Positions 11,701 through 23,523 of a DNA stretch of 64,000 nucleotides are shown one piece after another. The notes under the pieces are model-generated. The model saw nothing but the letters and a program-made list of their open reading frames with translations, did not search any database and was not told the origin of the DNA. The first letter of the stretch is position 1. Each line of letters begins with the position of its first letter. Source of the stretch: Megalopta genalis. Lineage: Eukaryota; Arthropoda; Insecta; Hymenoptera; Halictidae. The DNA is taken from assembly GCF_051020955.1 (NCBI RefSeq), contig NC_135015.1, positions 10,613,616 to 10,677,615 of the forward strand, given 5' to 3'. A program made the position numbers and the translations under genes.

Positions 11701-14462
11701 TAATCCAATCGACTGCAATATCATCTGGACTGCTTAGACCTTAAAAGTATTAAGTATAAATGTAATGTAATATACAATGTAATTCTATGTAATATACAAT
11801 GGCTCCAGAAAATCTTCCTACACTAAACTTTCGGTTTTCAACAAATTTTCGCTGCCTGAACTGCTTTAATTTCGTAAAAACGAGACGTACGATAATACAC
11901 CTAGACTCATTTTAAAGCTTGAAGCCTGTACTTCTATAAGTCATCGTTTATATCTTCCTAACAGGCTTTTACATGATATGGCAGACGGAAAAGTGAAGGC
12001 ATGGGTTTACTCGAAAATAATATAAATTGAAACGTTTCTAAAAACATTAGAAATAAAGATAGAATAAATCGACAATAGATTTAAAGATTGAAGCTTCTCC
12101 TTTACAGCGAGCCCACAAAATTAAGGTGTTTTAGTCGTTTTATGAAACAGAAACGGGAAACATGTTCGATAAAGCCCTCGCGTTTCTCCGTATTATTGTC
12201 AAGTTGGCAAGACACGTTATATTTAAAGCTCAATAAAGTGATTAAAAAAATCGCACACCAAAGTTTAAGGGGTCGTATTAAAGAGAAAGCTTTCGTCGTT
12301 GGATCTATGCTAGAATCAGAGTCACAAGCAAAATTTTCAAATGGATTTACAGCTGTTCCAATCCGTAAGATTTTCAAGAAAGAGCATGTCTTCAGGTTTC
12401 CCACTTGCTACATTATACACATATAGACATGTTACGTGAAAATGAACGACACATAGAAAAACTAGAAGCTTGAAGCTCTAAGATGAGTTCAGGTTTATTA
12501 GTGTACCGCTTTTTTGTACGAAATTGTAATAGTCTAAATATCGAGAATTTGTTAAAAATCGAATGTAAGCAGACTCCCCGAAGCCACTGAATATAAAAGT
12601 TATAATAATAATTTCATGTTGAAGTTATATTATTTACCAGATGTTACAATGACCATCTTTTGAAAACCATCGTCTGAACTTCTAACAATTACTTCATTTC
12701 CATTTTGAATGTCAGACCAATACAAATTATTAGCATCTAAAGAAATCGCTACAGCATGTTGCAAGTCTTGCACTATTGAATAATACACCTTAGAAGTAAG
12801 GGAGAAACCACGGATTTCAGACTTTGTAGAAAATATCAACGAAGCTTCTCCAGCAGTTCCTCCAGCTGCAAACAATAAACTGTAGCTTGAATCACTAATT
12901 TACCAATCATACAACATATGAATTATTCTCGATTTTTTGTGCATTAACTTATATACTGTTTGAGAACTTTATGCAAGAATAATGTACTATGCAACAACAG
13001 TCTCAATTGTGGCAACTAATTACGAATTAGATCGAAAAAAGGAGTTTTTCTAATTCGAATAATTTATATATACATATATATAATTCTAGTACCATCAGCT
13101 TTGCAGCTTTTCATATCACTATCCAAATTATAGTTATATTTGCAAGCGCATGTGTAGGAGCCTGGAGTATTAAAACACATTTGATCGCATGCGCCAAAAC
13201 GTTCACATTCATTTACATCTGTAAAGTAATATATACACATATATACATATAAGATCTATGTCTATCTGTAGAATTTTTGTGTAAAATATAAAAATGTAAG
13301 ATGTAAACGTTTTAACTTTTACCTGTACATGTTCGATTGTTAAATAATTTATAGCCCGATCTACATGAACATTGAGCACCCTGAGGCGTTCTTCTGCATA
13401 AATGTGAACATTTCGCTGTTAGCTTGCACGATGTATCAGCTGGAAGATAGATACTTTAATGTCTAATGACATTGCTTCTTCTCTTTACTCTTTATCTTTG
13501 ATAAGAGCTTACCCTTTTTACACCCGTCAATATTTTCGTCGGAATCGTCACCGCAATCATCCTTTTCGTTGCAAGTTGCATTCAAAAAGATGCATCTTTG
13601 ATTTTTGCATAAGTATCGGTCGAGTTCGTGATTACATTTGTCGCTTGGTACCGGTCTATTTCCTGTAAAGAATAAAATATACCGCAGATATATTGAAGTC
13701 AATTCGATATTGCCGACAACTGACTAAAATGTAACAGCGATGTAAAAGTTACCGCAATTCTTTTCGTCGCTAATATCAGGACAATCTGCAACACCATCGC
13801 AGACCCACTCGTTCCTTATGCAATAACCATCGTTACATCGAAAATGAATGTTACTGCATTTCAACTGTTACGATCGACAAAGGGCACAAATATTGAACGA
13901 TTCTTTAAACTGTTGTATAGTATTATTGAACAATCTGAATGAAAGATTTCAGTAAATCATCTTACGTCGTTCACGCAGTTTGTATATTCGTCGCTGTTGT
14001 CGTCGCAGTCGGGTTTAGCATTACAAAACTTTTCGATCGGTATACAAGATTTATCAGCACATTGAAATTCATCGGAACTGCATTGAATCGCGTAGGTGGT
14101 AGGCTAACGTGAAAATAGGAAACATAAATAAATTGTGACATACACATTAAATAAATTCATTGAGATGTAACGCGCGCGGTGTTTTCTTATTTACTTTATA
14201 GTCCTGGCAATTTTTTTCATCGGTGAGATCTTTACAGTCCTGCGCTCCATCGCACATAAATGAGGATGACAAACAACGGTTGTCGCATGAGAAGAATTCC
14301 GGTGTCTTGCAATATATACCTTCGGATACGAAAATGTAAACAAATTTGAAAGTCCGCTAAGGCTAATCTAACGATCGAATGGGATATAATCGAATTACCT
14401 GCTGAGTCGATGCGATTGTATAGAAGATTCAGGGCAAGAAGGATGAACAAATTCCGACACAT
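3859..14462 (-). CDS. VgR: Vitellogenin receptor (yolkless-like, LDL receptor superfamily)
   Basis: Endocytic receptor that brings vitellogenin into growing oocytes. Coding exons, 5' to 3': 14399-14462, 14195-14319, 13966-14103, 13753-13864, 13513-13662, 13323-13439, 13093-13218, 12638-12865, 11568-11739, 11241-11442, 10959-11150, 10754-10874, 10555-10695, 10062-10314, 9789-9991, 9565-9717, 9348-9475, 9132-9262, 8797-9002, 8416-8591, 8097-8341, 7699-8006, 7349-7585, 6909-7058, 6492-6637, 5776-5867, 5384-5621, 4794-4971, 4343-4649, 4071-4191, 3859-3981. Sum 5,283 nt, 1,760 aa, normal for insect VgR. Domain order: signal peptide (1-21), 4 LDLa repeats (~22-196), 2 EGF, YWTD propeller (~278-542), EGF, propeller (~583-832), EGF, 8 LDLa (~890-1230), 2 EGF, propeller (~1310-1577), EGF, membrane helix (~1641-1664), cytoplasmic tail. 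The LDLa repeats keep CxxxxDCxDxSDE-type calcium sites. The tail has FQNSTY (~1684-1689) in place of FxNPxY, and DENQLI (~1730-1735). Confidence 0.95.
8007..8096 (-). other. VgR: In-frame stopless intron of VgR, 90 bp
   Basis: Donor AAG|GTATGT and acceptor TTCTAG| flank 90 bp with no stop codon in frame. It would insert about 30 hydrophobic-rich residues into the sixth LDLa module if retained. Splicing it out restores normal LDLa cysteine spacing (LPREARCNGVPEC), so I treat it as an intron. Confidence 0.8.
8604..8699. repeat. 96-bp near-perfect palindrome with (AT)n core, in a VgR intron
   Basis: AAAATCCGCGGTGAATG at 8604-8620 is followed by about 62 bp of alternating AT and then by its exact reverse complement, ending near 8699. 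A further (TA)n run follows to about 8725. The whole block can extrude as a cruciform or a single long hairpin. It sits in the 205-bp intron between VgR exons 19 and 20, starting only 12 bp after exon 20 (plus-strand order), that is, next to the exon 20 acceptor on the minus strand. Confidence 0.9.
11740..12637. other. Long VgR intron 8, nothing identified
   Basis: The longest intron of the receptor, about 900 bp. A 112-codon plus-strand frame (12088-12426) and its antisense frame have no recognisable domain. They look like chance frames in slightly GC-richer DNA, possibly an old mobile-element relic. AAGCTTGAAGC-like words occur near 11920, 12088 and 12467, but I see no clear element ends. 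Confidence 0.4.
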
Positions 14463-15304
14463 AATCTATAGGAAACCCATTGAATCGATTAATATTTGAG
14501 GCTGTTCGATTGAAACGGCGCGTGTTGAAATTATTTACAAGTGATTTTCGTTCGAAGGATATACATAGTTTTCTACGATTTCGTATTTCGATCAAAGAGT
14601 AGAGAAGATATTGAATAATCGTTAAAATGAAGTCGAAGATATTCTAAAATCAGATTTTGATATTTGTTCCGTTCTCACAAGACAAATTATCCATTTAACG
14701 CTAAACGTGCCAAACGTACCAACGTCGATCAAATGTTTTCTTCACTGAAATTACAGAATTGTTTACCTAAGAAGACTTTTCACTTACGGAACTATTAGAT
14801 ATATTTTTTTATTCGAACTTTATCATCAGAAAAATTTGCAAGAGACCTGGATAAATTTCCATCTGTAATTTTGATAAAGCACTTTTCGGCGGCACGTTTT
14901 GCGTAAAAACAGAATGGAATTTTTAAAATAAAGAGACTGCTTTAATCAAATATAATGTTCTGCATACGTATTTCTTGCGTACATTTAAGAAGAAATGGCA
15001 TAAGAAGAAAATTATTCGGCACGTTTTGATATACACTTACTGAGATAGTTAACACCACTGCTAGCACGCTCCGTGGTGCCCCTGCGACTGTGATGAAAAG
15101 GCTCTGCAAGTTGATGGAAGGAAATCGACTTATAAAAGAAACTGTTGTCATGAGTATATATGGTGGTCCTACCGGTGAGGTATCGCAGCAATTTGTTCAA
15201 CGGATTTTGGAGTTAAATAGAGGTATCATAAATAAATAAATAATATATATATATATAAATATATATATAAATAAATATATAAATAAAAATATATGAATAA
15301 TGAA

Positions 15305-15362
<58 letters not shown>

Positions 15363-17650
15363 CAAATAAAGGCGACACATCGATATAGCTAACATCTTTA
15401 GAATTAATTAATAAACAAAATATACAATACATTTCAGTATTCAATGTAAAAATTTAATTTATTTATGAACGATGACAAAACTTTACCGTAACAATTATCA
15501 GTATATCTAACTAAGTTTATACACTTGCGTTGATAGCGATTGATACAACCATATTTCTAGGTAGAATGTTTTAAACGAACGAAACGATTATAACACAATA
15601 ATTCTTGATATTTCCATCATCATTATAATTAATTTGCAAATTTATACACTGGTAATATGTGGTTACAAAAATCGTATATTGCATAAGGAACGATTATTGG
15701 ACCACGTAATCGCATCTATAGTTCAATCTTTCGTGATTATCGCAAACACCGCAAGATATTAATGGCAATGTACAGTTTTGCCACAAGAAATGTATACAAA
15801 GGACGTGTAAATATCAGCGATTATGTTAGTCATCTTTCGGTAAGATAAATACGAATTCGTTTCATATGTAAGAAATGATGTGACTGTTGTTATTACGTTA
15901 CAAATACAAACTTAGTTCGAGATCGTGATACTTTCTTATATTATTTGTTTAATGTAAACAGTAGTACACAATGTACCGCTAAAAGATTATTACATGATCG
16001 ACGAAACTAATAATACTAACTTAATAATGTAGTTAATAATCTGCATATATTTTTGGACAACATTTTGTTCAGACGTAATATACAAATAAAGTCGATAATA
16101 TCGTATCATATTCATTAAGAAAGAACAGCGCATGAACTTAGAAATTAAAAGGTGTGAAACTGTAGTCGTTACTTAAATATTATGTACCGAATAACGTAAA
16201 TATTTCAGTAGCAATCGAACCGATTGTTGCGGTTAAGTAGGGTAGCGTTTACGATCATAAATATGTAAACATATATAGTTGGTTTTTTTGGTCTCGTTAG
16301 AAATCAAAGGTACAAGTCTAAAGGAACGACGAGAAGTTGGATTTTTTATTAGTTCGTGGCGTTTATTGTTATCATAGTCATTAAATATCTGTCTATAGTT
16401 GATTGCGGGATTTTTGAGTGGGAAGTTTCAGATATCTTGAACGCAATTTAAATACGAATTTCGTGTTTCATCCACCAAATTGCGACTTATGTCCTCGTCA
16501 GTTCGACGACCGGATGATCTCCACGATCAAAATTTCCTTTACGAAATCGATCAGACCATTTTCTGCTCGCACGGGATGAAAACACACTTTCCTCGTAAAC
16601 GACGCAAATATTGTTTGCGGCAACCGTTGCTGTATGTGAAAATGTATGCGCGATTAATTCTTCAAATACGGAATACTTGTCATTCTCTAACTTTTCCTCT
16701 CGAATGCCTCCTCTAGACTGAACTCTCAGCATTCAACCCTCAGCCGGCGGACGCTGCGCCGGGTCTTTATGACCGAGTGTTCTTGCGGAACCAACGCAAC
16801 TGAAATTCCGCCATGAGCCGTGGCTGGTTGACCAGTCGCCTTTCGAAGGTTAAAGTATTTACTTCCGGTCACTTATCACTCTGTACTTATAAAACACACC
16901 ACGAAACGTATAATCGGCAACCGTATTCATGTCGGCAGAGCAGGGAATAAACTGTAAAACGCCCCGAATAATTACATTTACATCGTTTAATCTCTGTAAA
17001 GAAGAATCACAGAATATCGAATTTTGTTTTCGAAGATGCTTGTTGATGACTTCGCGAGCTGTTACATTAATTAATAGATTTACAAACGCATCGAATCGAT
17101 CGATTGATTCGCATTCGAACCGAACGCCGTCCTCGTGCATCGTTTTATCGTTTATCTTTACCGCGCTTCCTCCGTAGCCGACAATCCGCATGCATCGTGC
17201 CACACTCTCAGCTTCTAACGTCTGTTATATATCTATATTCATAGTAATAAATACAAATAATTGAATACCACAGTTCTTTGCACGCCTACGCAACAATGCT
17301 AAATTCATCTGAAGCTTAACAAGTTCAACGGACTGCCGCACGTCGGTCGTTATCAATGACGGCGCGTGGGACTATCGGTTCGGTGAATTCTGCCTAAAAA
17401 TCTGTCATCGTGCATTTAAATAACTTAAATCCTTGTGCTTTGCAACAAACACCAATATCTGCTGTGACTTTCACAAGTAACAGCAATATAAAATTTGTTC
17501 GTTTGTGTTGTTTTGTTACTTTGTTATTTGTGTTTGTTAGTTCTTTTCGTATAATGATCGGATGTGAGATAGAACAATCGAATTTGATAACTATTGATAG
17601 CAGCCGATTCGTATAAGTTTCCAGTCCGGGGATAGACATTTCGAAAATGT
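14463..17650. other. Gap between VgR 5' end and laccase A 3' end
   Basis: About 3.2 kb. It should hold the VgR promoter and 5' UTR (just above 14462) and the laccase A 3' UTR (below 17651). A (TA)n microsatellite lies at about 15238-15361. A moderately GC-rich patch at about 16730-16850 contains short frames on both strands with no recognisable product. No RNA gene seen. Confidence 0.5.
15238..15361. repeat. AT-dinucleotide microsatellite tract
   Basis: Interrupted then pure (TA)n; the pure run covers about 15310-15360. The isoleucine/tyrosine alternating frames it produces are artefacts of the repeat. Confidence 0.95.
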
Positions 17651-20600
17651 TCACTTCCGTTTCTTGCCCTTGCAGATCTTTGGCATAAAATTGCCGCATC
17701 TGGGAAAGTCCTTCGGCTTATGCGGTAGATCTGATTTATGTCCCACTCTGAGGATCATTTCCATACCATTCAGCTGATGGTATATTATGTGGCAGTGAAA
17801 TAGCCAGAAACCTTGATAAAAAGAACGCATTAATTAATGTTGACATTAATCCTTAATTTTCCAAATACATTGATAAGTGCCCATAAAATTGGTCAACAAT
17901 GTTAGAGGCGTTCCGCTCTGTTCAATTATTGTTTCAACACGATTTTCGCGATATTATTAAAAGAAATTAATCGCTGTATTTGGAAATATTTTGCAGAAAA
18001 TCGTCCCGCGCAAAAGTCATTCGCAAAGCGTTCACGGTTGCAACGAACGCAATTCTTAAAGTTGACAATTCGATTATTCCTTGAAAATTACATTTCCCTG
18101 AAACCGAAAACTTCGCGTTCGTATTCGGTGAATCGGAATCTGTGAGAATCGCCTATTGGTTATCGGAACGTTAAAGCAGCGCGATTATGGCTCAAATAAA
18201 AACCGCGGTGCTGACATGTACCTGGGTTATGCGCACGGAATCGGAATATAACATATCCATTATTCGGCACGCTGATAGTATCCTTGTTAGGAGGGGCGTG
18301 GAAGTTTCTTCTTATCTTTCCGTCTCTGTCCAGTTTCTCCAGGTCAGCAACCGTCATAGGAGGTTTGACGAAGTCAGAGGGGCCGAAAGGCTGACCCATT
18401 GCCAGAACGTTATACGAGTATCCGTGCAGGTGGAACGGATGCTGTATCAGCGGTACCCCAACTGCAACGAAATATATTGTATTGCGTCGGGTTTGCAATT
18501 TTCACGACAAAGTTCAAGAGCGCAGTCTACTTCTGCCTTCGTAACCGAGGCAGATCCTTCGAAACAAAAATGATTCTTGTGCTAATTACATCCATCGACT
18601 AGTCCAATCTCGACGAGAGAGTTCAACGGAATATGGACCATGTGCGTGCACGTGCAGTGGGACGTATCGCAACCTTCCGGCAGATCTTCAGCGTTGCAGA
18701 ATTGACCCTCGGGAAGATCATCCAGCTGGGACAGCGGTGGCGATGGTGGATTTACGAAGTGTATGTGGTCAATCATATCGGACGCGGTGCCATTCGGGAA
18801 GGGTACTGTTCGCACGAATCAAGCAGAACATTGAACAGCAAGTATAATTAGAAGTACAGCGTTAAACAGGATGGTTGACACAATCGGTCAACTGTTCGAT
18901 TTACCTGTAAATGGTTCGTAGGTGTTAGGTTTGAAAAGGGTTTTGGGTGGAATATTCCGTGCGCTTATTGCGTAAAACAGTTTGATGTCCGGATCGCCCG
19001 ACAAATCGTCGTCCACTTTTCTCGAGTTCCTCATATTACTGATGCAAATCGCGTCCGATTTCGCCGCCGTACAGTTTACGCTCATCTGATTAAGAATCTA
19101 CGATTTCGGATGCAATCATGTTCCTTGATTCCGAATTCTCTGACGTGAATCATTCGACGAGCATACTCATTGCTACTCTACTTACGACTCGCTGGGGTGC
19201 CACCTCGTTGTACTTAGGCTCAGCTATAAATGGAGTGGTGGGTGCATTTACGTACTGCAATAACGCCAATGCTTGCATCGATTTGCCTGCACAATCCACC
19301 AGTCCACGGACACGTATCCAATAAGCGCCGGGCTTCTGATTCGTATTTATGATAAAGTCGTATCGCTCTCCTATTCAAGTTAAACATATTTGTCAAAAAT
19401 AAGTCTTAAAAGAATGAACTTTATCACAGACTTCTTGCACATTCTCCAAAAATAAAAAACAATTGCTTATTATATTGTTTGGAGTATTGAACTACCAACG
19501 TCGATTGCCAGTTGCAAGAAATGGGATTAGCAAAGTTCTGTTCACACCATACCAGCTGAGGAAACAATTGCATCCACTACGACAGGTTTTACTGAAACAC
19601 CGTCCATCGCAACGACCGTCAGATTATGACCTTGAACTGATAATTCCCCGGCGCAGGTAGTACAGAAGGCGTTCACCAAACGGAAACGGAAGCGCCGGTT
19701 AGGATCAACAGTGATCACCTCGTGCGGGCTATTGGTCGTACTATTAGGAGTCTGCAACACAAATTGCCATTCTTTCATTCCACAGCTACACAATTTTTGA
19801 AATATAACGGTAAATATTTATGCAAAGCAGAGGTCGAGAGAAACGGTTGTCGATCATTCTTAAAGAAATTCCTATAATATATCTTACCTTTCCATTGATT
19901 AAAATTGAATCCGGAGACTGGCCGACTACTCCAGAGCTTCGACCAGGGTATCGTTCCGTAGATTCCTCGCGCATCCAATCATTGATCACAATCACGTGAT
20001 TCGCTAAATCGAAATTGTACAGTTTCCAGTTCGGCTCATTTTTCGCTGGCTCGCGTATAATTAGACTGCCAAAAACTCCGTCCATCTTGTTGAGTCCTGT
20101 GTGCGCGTGCCAGAAATGAGTACCAGCATTATTTGCGTAAAATTGGTACCTGTTAGCGAAGCAACTTTTATTCTAACAACCAATGAAGATCAGCGTGTCT
20201 ATGTGTATTTAATTTCATTGTGTAATCCACGATCGAGACGTTCAACAGTTCTACGAATTTATAAATTATTGAAACACGAGGCAGCGCTTGTTCGAGAAAG
20301 ATTGGTGCACAAATTGCTACCGTTATCTGCCTGGCTCGGAAAATGAAGGCGCGGCACAATTTTTCACGTATAAATGATTTCATCGGAACACTTTCAATAC
20401 ATTTCACCCTATTTTTAATTAAATCGTGTTATCATGACTACGGTTACCTAAAGGTAGTGGCAGAATTTATCGGACACTGTGTCAAATTGGGAACACCATC
20501 GTAATACTGCGTGCCCTCTTGCAGCACCCCGTGCCAATGAATCGTCACTGCATTTTCACTCACAAGATTCGTAACGTCGACCACAATGCGATCCCCTAAA

Positions 20601-21412
20601 CAAACCTGTATGCTCGGTCCTGGTATCATTCTGTTCACTGTCACCGCTGTTCGAGGCGTTCCGTCGGTGGTAATGCATTGACAGTTAGCACAAATTGTGT
20701 TGGTAATGTTGGGGGAACAAAGCTGACATGCCCTGAGGGAAAATTGTTATACGCAACTGTACTTTTACTGATAGTTGAGGACTGTGATAAATACAACGTA
20801 TCGTTCGCTTACTGTCCGTTGACGGAGTAACGTTCGATCACAAATTTGTAGTAGCAGATCCTCGGCTTTTTTCCAGGTCGACAGGTTCGGGCACACTGGA
20901 GGGCGTTCGATAAATCCGAATCATCGAGTAATTCATCGTTCACACAGTTCTTTTCATTAATCTTAGGCATACCACTTTGCCCAGGTATGTAACCAGCTCT
21001 AATAACCTCGCATTGGTTCCCTTCCTTCTTAGCAGAAACTGTAATAAAGGATCGTTAGATAGCTTCGTGAAGTAATGTCGTCGTTTTGTTAATTCCAGAA
21101 ATTTGATCTTCCAATTAATCGTATTCAATCGCATACTCTCGCGATGTAATGAAATGATCAAATTGTTACTTATATTTGGAAAATAGTAAGATATTAGAAT
21201 GATCCAACGGATGCCAAAAGAAGAGAGCAATTTTAAATCTCGTTAAAACCGATTGATGAATTGAAAAAAATTGATTGCTCGATCGGTTCACTGAACTAGC
21301 TGTAGTACAATAATTATGCGGTGCAAAAACATCAGAGACTTTTTTAAGATTAATATTTTATACCGGAAACAATGAGAACGAGGCATGAATATAGAATCCA
21401 GGAGACCCGCAT
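17651..21412 (-). CDS. Laccase-like multicopper oxidase A (secreted)
   Basis: Secreted p-diphenol oxidase of the insect laccase family, coupling one-electron oxidation of phenols or catechols to reduction of O2 to water. Coding exons: 21364-21412, 20813-21038, 20448-20732, 19888-20149, 19553-19751, 19186-19370, 18905-19085, 18590-18805, 18222-18461, 17651-17811; sum 2,004 nt, 667 aa. Exon 1 encodes a signal peptide starting MRVSWILYS. A cysteine-rich N-terminal segment (~26-111) precedes the cupredoxin domains, as is typical of insect laccases. All copper ligands are present: HWH (157-159), HFWHAH (198-203), HPFHLH (542-547), HCH...H...M (620-631, with axial Met631). The three-domain order is complete. 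It ends in a basic KGKKRK tail that copy B lacks. Substrate (cuticle, gut, gland) cannot be told from sequence; it lacks the strong hallmarks I would want to call Lac2. Confidence 0.93.
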
Positions 21413-23523
21413 GGTGACTACAATTTCAACAGACAGAATCTTAACGTTGTTCTTATATATAGTAGCAGTGTTTTCGAAAATTTACTTCGATAAAACAGCA
21501 AATCTCGTTCTACATGTGTTATCGATAACGTTAATTACACGACCGATGCAAACTTTTGCTTGTATCGTCTACGTCTTCTGTATCTTTTGTATCGCCTACG
21601 TCTGCTGAATGTTAGATTGTCGGAAAGGTTTTGGATCTTCTTTATATTTGTCATCCAAATACCAAACAGGAAGACATTAACGAAGAAACATCTACGTGTT
21701 TATATTAATCCGTGTCATTCCCAATGTTAATTACTATTGAAAATACTAAGAAATCTTTTATTAAACATTTTAATAAATTCAAAATAAATTGAAAAATTAA
21801 TAAAATGATAGTACACTAATTATGGTATCGCATTTTCCATACTTGTACACAATGCATATATCACAAACTTACAAAATCTATCGAAATTGCATATATTTCC
21901 GAATTGTCGGGAAAAACCGAAGCGCAAATATTTTCACGTATGCTTGTTCAGATTGTGTCAAGGCAGTGTGTAGGCGGATATCACAAAAAATTTATGACAT
22001 CGAAATAAATATTTGGTAATCAAATAAAAGATTTACATGTTTTATATACACCCGGACTATACAATTAGCATAGCATACGAATTATTATAATCTGTGGGAC
22101 TGAATGTCCTTTTTCTTTGGACTTCGCTAGAAAGCTTAATCGGACCTTACAGAATCAGAAAGTAAGAATACTGCTTTGAAAGAAATAATTCAGCTCATGG
22201 GGAAATCTTCATTTGTATTATTCCTAAAATAAAGGACTTATGCTTAGTATCTATGCTTGGCTCAATTATTTAATACCGTTTCATAAAATATACACATTTG
22301 CTGTATTCTTTTATTTAGTTTTGAATAATAGGTATACAAGATACATATACAGCTACTGTATCTAATAAGAAAGTTTTCATATCACTAATTCAGTTATTTT
22401 CGTGCATGATAATTTGCTTTCTACGTACATATATGTGTGTATATGCTTATGTATTGTATGCCTAACTGCGTTCAGCATAGTTCCATTGACATCAGTACAT
22501 TTTAACAAATTACTTCACATCTAACGTATTCTGACAGTAATTTCACAATGTTTATCGTAGTTTTGCATTCTGTGCTACACGCTTTTTCGTATTCTCGGAA
22601 ACAGATACCGTGTTATTTGCTGGCAAAAGATAAGTAATCTGTCAGGTGTGTGGGCGTCCTAAAATGTTTAATCAGTCTTACATAGCCCCAAAGATGTATG
22701 TACAATAAATTATACTGTATGCATAGTGGAAAACATAAGCAACATTTAAATGAACATCTTTAAAATAATACGGGAATTATATTTAGAAACGCAACATCAA
22801 CTACTCCAGAATCATAAAATGTTGTAGAACAAAAATTTCATCGATCTACGTATTCAATTTTTGGGGGGATTTTCTGCGTATATGTAATATTGTTATCTCT
22901 AATAATTGTATTCATTATTTTTCATTGGATTACTAATGTATAATAGCAAGAATAAATATGACATATTTTCTGCGATCGTCAATAAATTTAATCTGTACGT
23001 AATATTAAATTGTCTTTAATTAAATATATTTACGTATAAGGTCTTATTCATGTGCCGCAAATTATAGTAATCAAATAAGTCCTTCTTCCTAAATCGATTT
23101 TATTTTTAGTCAAACTGCTACAGAATGTTTTTTGCAACTTGGACAACATCTTCAAGCTGGGACTCCATAGTGTAGAAAACAACCTGCAACCAACAGACGA
23201 TCTCTAATATTGAGACAATAACATCTATTTTTTAATAGAATAATACACATAGATATATTTCTTATTACTCGTCGCTTATTATATTTCTGAATTATTTACT
23301 TGAAACATTAACTGATAGAATATGATTTCAATGTTCTATTTAACTATAATTGTACCGTATTTTGAATGGATTTATTTAATTAGAGCGTAAAACGGAACTG
23401 TGTGAAAGCTACAGGCGGATCTAATTTCTCAAACTACATTATTCATCTCACCTACAATTCCGTCAACATTCCTTTTTGCAGCCAATGGTAGTTTATTATT
23501 AATCCTGAGTGAGCGTGTGTTTG
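21413..23523. other. Gap between the two laccase genes
   Basis: About 2.1 kb of AT-rich DNA containing the laccase A promoter region and the laccase B 3' UTR. No recognisable gene. A 22-codon stretch at 23118-23183 (-) has coding-like composition and a good acceptor, but cannot be tied to a gene model; see findings. Confidence 0.5.

Noticed and set aside
12088..12426. Overlapping sense and antisense frames of about 100 codons in VgR intron 8
   Set aside because: Neither resembles a known protein; both open on the same DNA suggests compositional chance.
15213..15444. Ile/Tyr-rich frames
   Set aside because: Produced by the AT dinucleotide repeat.
18187..18573. Plus-strand frame opposite laccase A exon 9
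   Set aside because: Antisense shadow of a copper-binding exon with clear homology on the minus strand.
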